Assembly: GCF_051020975.1 (NCBI RefSeq)
Contig: NW_027478167.1
Location: 496,001-560,000 of the forward strand
Source of the DNA: Osmia lignaria lignaria
Lineage: Eukaryota > Arthropoda > Insecta > Hymenoptera > Megachilidae
DNA: 64,000 nucleotides
Direction of reading: 5' to 3'
In this document: piece after piece, positions 60,201 through 64,000 of the stretch
Numbering within the stretch: position 1 is the stretch's first letter
Layout: every line of letters starts with the position of its first letter
Position numbers and translations under genes: made by a program
Notes under the pieces: generated by a model
Seen by the model: only the letters and a program-made list of their open reading frames with translations
The model's database searches: none
What the model was told of the DNA's origin: nothing

Positions 60201-60822
60201 GGGGCCTGACGGACATATTTCGAGATACTTCTTCCTCTTGTTGTTCTTCTTCTGCACAGCTAAGCTGGAAGTGGCATTTGCAGCACGCAATAGTGCAGAG
60301 TTATCTCAAAGAAAGGGGCCTCGGTGTTTCTGTATCTCTATTATGTTGGTGTGGCTTCGGAACTTTTAAATATCTCGATATATCTCGAGAACTACGCATC
60401 TGATCAAAAAATATCATAGAACGTAAAAGGTAGGAAACTTAATTCTCTACAAATAAGGTCTCTTAACATTTTGCCATAGCTCGCTTCGTTTCCGAGATAT
60501 TTGCAGATATATCTCAAGGGAATGGGCCTGACGGACATATTTCGAGATATTTCTTCTTCTTGTTGTTCTTCTTCTGCACAGCTAAGCTGGAAGTGGCATT
60601 TGCAGCTCGCAATAGTGCAGAGTTATCTCAAAGAAAGAGGCCACGGTGTTTCTGTACCTCTATTATGTTGGTGCAGCTTCGGAACTTTTAAATATCTTGA
60701 TATATCTCGAGAACTACGCATCTGATCAAAAAATATCATAGAACATAAAAAGTAGGAAACTTAATTCTCTACAAGAAAGGTCTCTTAACATTTTGCCATA
60801 GCTCGCTTCGTTTCTGAGATAT
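57281..60822. repeat. 11-monomer unit alpha-2 (3,542 bp)
   Basis: The first seven monomers match alpha-1 one for one. A GCAGCACGC monomer (59535) is then inserted before the ATCCCAAAG monomer, so later monomers match alpha-1 at 3,864 bp (55993 to 59857, 56315 to 60179, 56637 to 60501). Total length is restored by a fused monomer at the start of alpha-3. Confidence 0.88.
57603..58890. repeat. Four-monomer module Q, copy 7
   Basis: Offset 3,542 bp (11 monomers) from copy 6 and, by eye, identical to it. The monomer that follows also shares CACTTGTGC with the one after copy 6. Confidence 0.9.
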
Positions 60823-61144
60823 TTGCAGATTTATCTCAAGGGAAGGGGCCTGACGGACATATTTCGAGATATTTCTTCTTCTTGTTGTTCTTCTTCTGCA
60901 CAGCTAAGCTGGAAGTGGCATTTGCGGCTCGCACTAGTGCAGAGTTATCTCAAAGAAAGGGGCCACGGTGTTTCTGTATCTCTATTATGTTGGTGCGGCT
61001 TCGGAACTTTTAAATATCTTGATATATCTCGAGAACTACGCATCTGATCAAAAAATATCATAGAACATAAAAAGTAGGAAACTTAATTCTCTACAAAAAA
61101 GGTCTCTTAACATTTTGCCATACCTCGCTTCGTTTCCGAGATAT

Positions 61145-62432
61145 TTGCAGATTTATCTCAAGGGAAGGGGCCTGACGGACATATTTCGAGATATTTCTTC
61201 TTCTTGTTGTTCTTCTTCTGCACAGCTAAGCTGGAAGTGGCATTTGCGGCTCGCACTAGTGCAGAGTTATCTCAAAGAAAGGGGCCACGGTGTTTCTGTA
61301 TCTCTATTATGTTGGTGCGGCTTCGGAACTTTTAAATATCTCGATATATCTCGAAAACTACGCTTCTGATCAAAAAATATCATAGAACATAAATTGTAGA
61401 AAACATAATTCTCTACAAAAAAGGTCTCATAAGATTTTGCCATAGCTCGCTTCGTTTCCGAGATATTTGCAGATATATCTCAAGGGAAGGGGCCTGACGG
61501 ACATGTTTCGAGATATTTCTTCTTCTTGTTGTTCTTCAACTGCACAGCTGAGTTGGAAGTGGCATTTGCGGCTCGCACTAGTGCAGAGTTATCTCAAAGA
61601 AAGGGGCCACGGTGTTTCTGTATCTCTATTATGTTGGTGCGGCTTCGGAACTTTTAAATATCTTGATATATCTCGAGAACTACGCATCTGATCAAAAAAT
61701 ATCATAGATATTAAAAAGTAGGAAACTTAATTCTCTACAAAAAAGGTCTCCTAACATTTTGCCATGGCTCGCTTCGTTTCCGAGATATTTGCAGATTTAT
61801 CTCAAGGGAAGGGGCATGACGGACATACTTCGAGATATTTCTTCTTCTTGTTGTCCTTCTTCTGCACAGCTAAGCTGGAAGCGGCATTTGCGGCTCGCAC
61901 TAGTGGAGAGTTATCTCGAAGAAAGGGGCCACGGTGTATCTGTATCTCTATTATGTTGGTGCGGCTTCGGAACTTTTAAATATCTCGATATATCTCGAAA
62001 ACTACGCTTCTGATCAAAAAATATCATAGAACATAAATTGTAGGAAACATAATTCTCTACAACAAAGGTCTCTTAACATTTTGCCATAGCTCGTTTCGTT
62101 TCCGAGATATTTGCAGATATATCTCAAGGGAAGGGGCCTGACGGACATATTTCGAGATATTTCTTCTTCTCGTTGTTCTTCTTCTGCACAGCTAAACTGG
62201 AAGTGGCATTTCCAGCTCGCAATAGTGCAGAGTTATCTCAAAGAAAGGGGCCACGGTGTTTCTGTATCTCTATTATGTTGGTGCGGCTTCGGAACTTTTA
62301 AATATCTTGATATATCTCGAGATCTACGCATCTGATCAAAAAATATCATAGAACATAAAAAGTAGGAAACTTAATTCTCTACAAAAAAGGTCTCTTAACA
62401 TTTTGCCATAGCTCGCTTGGTTTCCGAGATAT
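61145..62432. repeat. Four-monomer module Q, copy 8
   Basis: Offset 3,542 bp from copy 7. Private changes are GTCTCCTAAC before the third monomer, GGGGCATGACGG in it, and GAGATCTACG in the fourth. The next monomer has CACTAGTGC, not CACTTGTGC. Confidence 0.9.
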
Positions 62433-63720
62433 TTGCAGATTTATCTCAAGGGAAGGGGCCTGACGGACATACCTCGAGATATTTCTTCTTCTTGTTGTTC
62501 TTCTTCTGCACAGCTAAGCTGGAAGTGGCATTTGCGACTCGCACTAGTGCAGAGTTATCTCAAAGAAAGGGGCCACGGTGTTTCTGTATCTCTATTATGT
62601 TGGTGCGGCTTCGGAACTTTTAAATATCTCGATATATCTCGAAAACTACGCTTCTGATCAAAAAATATCATAGAACATAAATTGTAGAAAACATAATTCT
62701 CTACAAAAAAGGTCTCTTAACATTTTGCCATAGCTCGCTTCGTTTCCGAGATATTAGCAGATATATCTCAAGGGAAGGGGCCTGACGGACATATTTCGAG
62801 ATATTTCTTCTTCTTGTTGTTCTTCTTCTGCAGCGCTAAGCTGGAAGTGGCATTTGCAGCTCGCAATAGTGCAGAGTTATCTCAAAGAAAGGGGCCACGG
62901 TGTTTCTGTATCTCTATTATGTTGGTGCGGCTTCGGAACTTTTAAATATCTTGATATATCTCGAGAACTACGCTTCTGATCAAAAAATATCATAGAACAT
63001 AAATTGTAGGAAACATAATTCTCTACAAAAAAGGTCTCTTAACATTTTGCCATAGCTCGCTTCGTTTCCGAGATATTTGCAGATATATCTCAAGGGAAGG
63101 GGCCTGACGGACATATTTCGAGATACTTCTTCCTCTTGTTGTTCTTCTTCTGCACAGCTAAGCTGGAAGTGGCATTTGCAGCACGCAATAGTGCAGAGTT
63201 ATCTCAAAGAAAGGGGCCACGGTGTTTCTGTATCTCTATTATGTTGGTGTGGCTTCGGAACTTTTAAATATCTCGATATATCTCGAGAACTACGCATCTG
63301 ATCAAAAAATATCATAGAACGTAAAAGGTAGGAAACTTAATTCTCTACAAATAAGGTCTCTTAACATTTTGCCATAGCTCGCTTCGTTTCCGAGATATTT
63401 GCAGATATATCTCAAGGGAATGGGCCTGACGGACATATTTCGAGATATTTCTTCTTCTTGTTGTTCTTCTTCTGCACAGCTAAGCTGGAAGTGGCATTTG
63501 CAGCTCGCAATTGTGCAGAGTTATCTCAAAGGGAGGGGCCACGGTGTTTCTGTATCTCTATTATGTTGGTGCGGCTTCGGAACTTTTAAATATCTTGATA
63601 TATCTCGAGAACTACGCATCTGATCAAAAAATATCATAGAAGATAAAAAGTAGGAAACTTAATTCTCTACACGAAAGGTCTCTTAACATTTTGCCATAGC
63701 TCGCTTCGTTTCCGATATAT

Positions 63721-64000
63721 TTGCAGATTTATCTCAAGGGATGGGGCCTGACGGACATATTTCGAGATATTTCTTCTTCTTGTTGTTCTTCTTCTGCACA
63801 GCTAAGCTGGAAGTGGCATTTGCAGCTCGCAATAGTGCAGAGTTATCTCAAAGAAAGAGGCCACGGTGTTTCTGTACCTCTATTATGTTGGTGCAGCTTC
63901 GGAACTTTTAAATATCTTGATATATCTCGAGAACTACGCATCTGATCAAAAAATATCATAGAACATAAAAAGTAGGAAACTTAATTCTCTACAAGAAAGG
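63721..64000. repeat. Partial monomer M198 at right edge
   Basis: The first 280 bases of a monomer, cut by the window end in the AAAGG of the tail. It carries the rare linked variants AAAGAGGCC, GTACCTC and GCAGCTTC also seen in copies starting at 3201, 56637 and 60501. The array continues to the right. Confidence 0.95.

Larger units (their letters stand above)
1..64000. repeat. 322-bp satellite DNA array, whole window
   Basis: A single tandem array fills the window. The anchor word TTGCAGA and its surroundings recur at 304, 626, 948 and onward to 63721, always in the same orientation. From 304 to 63721 there are 197 intervals; 180 are exactly 322 bp and 17 deviate (ten are 321 to 323 bp by single bases apart from the entries listed separately). 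The net deviation of -17 bp accounts exactly for 63,417 bp. Monomers differ mostly by substitutions. No stretch of non-satellite sequence interrupts the array. Function is not readable from sequence: centromeric, pericentromeric, subtelomeric or sex/B-chromosome satellite are all possible. The family is not one I recognise. Confidence 0.98.
60823..64000. repeat. 11-monomer unit alpha-3, incomplete at window end
   Basis: The opening monomer joins the start of the CTGCATCTC monomer to the end of the CATGTTTCG monomer. Module Q copy 8, the ACCTCGAG, ATTAGCAG and GCAGCACGC monomers follow at 3,542 bp. The last two monomers carry GGGAATGGG or GGGATGGGG and the second has the GTACCTC / GCAGCTTC marks. 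About 364 bp of the unit lies beyond the window. Confidence 0.86.

Noticed and set aside
1..64000. CRISPR array
   Set aside because: The repeat unit is 322 bp with no unique spacers of 25 to 40 bp between short repeats; the whole unit repeats.
1..64000. Mobile element or LTR remnants
   Set aside because: No terminal inverted repeats with target duplications, no transposase or reverse-transcriptase motifs, and no break in the 322-bp phase. The monomer's inverted CGAGATAT motifs are internal and repeated in every copy.

Overview
The whole window is one uninterrupted tandem satellite DNA array. I find no protein-coding gene, tRNA, rRNA, CRISPR array, mobile element or unique sequence anywhere in it. 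The repeat unit is 322 bp, about 40% GC, with all copies head to tail in one direction. Taking the conserved TTGCAGA word as base 1, I count 197 complete monomers (starts at 304, 626, 948 ... 63399) plus a partial copy at each end. By anchor spacing 180 of the 197 are exactly 322 bp. The other 17 differ by 1 to 6 bp, and those differences add up exactly to the window length. The copies are numbered M1 to M197 below (M0 and M198 are the partials).

Organism: a kilobase-scale, head-to-tail, highly homogeneous array with higher-order structure is typical of eukaryotic heterochromatin (centromeric, pericentromeric, subtelomeric, or a sex or B chromosome). I do not recognise the monomer and cannot name the species. 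CpG is not depleted (13 CpG in one 322-bp monomer, observed/expected about 1.0), which argues weakly against a lineage with heavy germline CpG methylation.

Monomer anatomy: (i) a proximal part with a TATCTCAAGGGAAGGGGCC element, (ii) a TTC/TTG trinucleotide pyrimidine tract, (iii) a middle part holding a diverged second copy of the first element 114 bp downstream, (iv) a dyad-rich AAATATCTCG / ATATATCTCG segment, and (v) an A-tract-rich distal tail that falls into three linked sequence types.

Layout: 1-3,853 holds mixed monomers with a 5-monomer duplication. 3,854-10,593 and 10,939-18,966 are two versions of one long block (6.74 and 8.03 kb) that differ by whole monomers. 18,967-24,161 is an 11-monomer period that re-uses part of that block. 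24.1-41.8 kb holds 9-, 10-, 20- and 29-monomer periods. 39.6-51.5 kb holds 10-, 10-, 8- and 9-monomer units. 53.7-64.0 kb holds three tandem 11-monomer units of 3,542 bp. A diagnostic four-monomer module recurs eight times between 34.1 and 62.4 kb at variable spacing. Most size changes between related blocks are whole monomers and leave the 322-bp phase intact, which is the expected footprint of unequal crossing-over and conversion between sister arrays. No genes act together here; the biology is that of repeat turnover and, possibly, chromatin or centromere function, which the sequence alone cannot prove.
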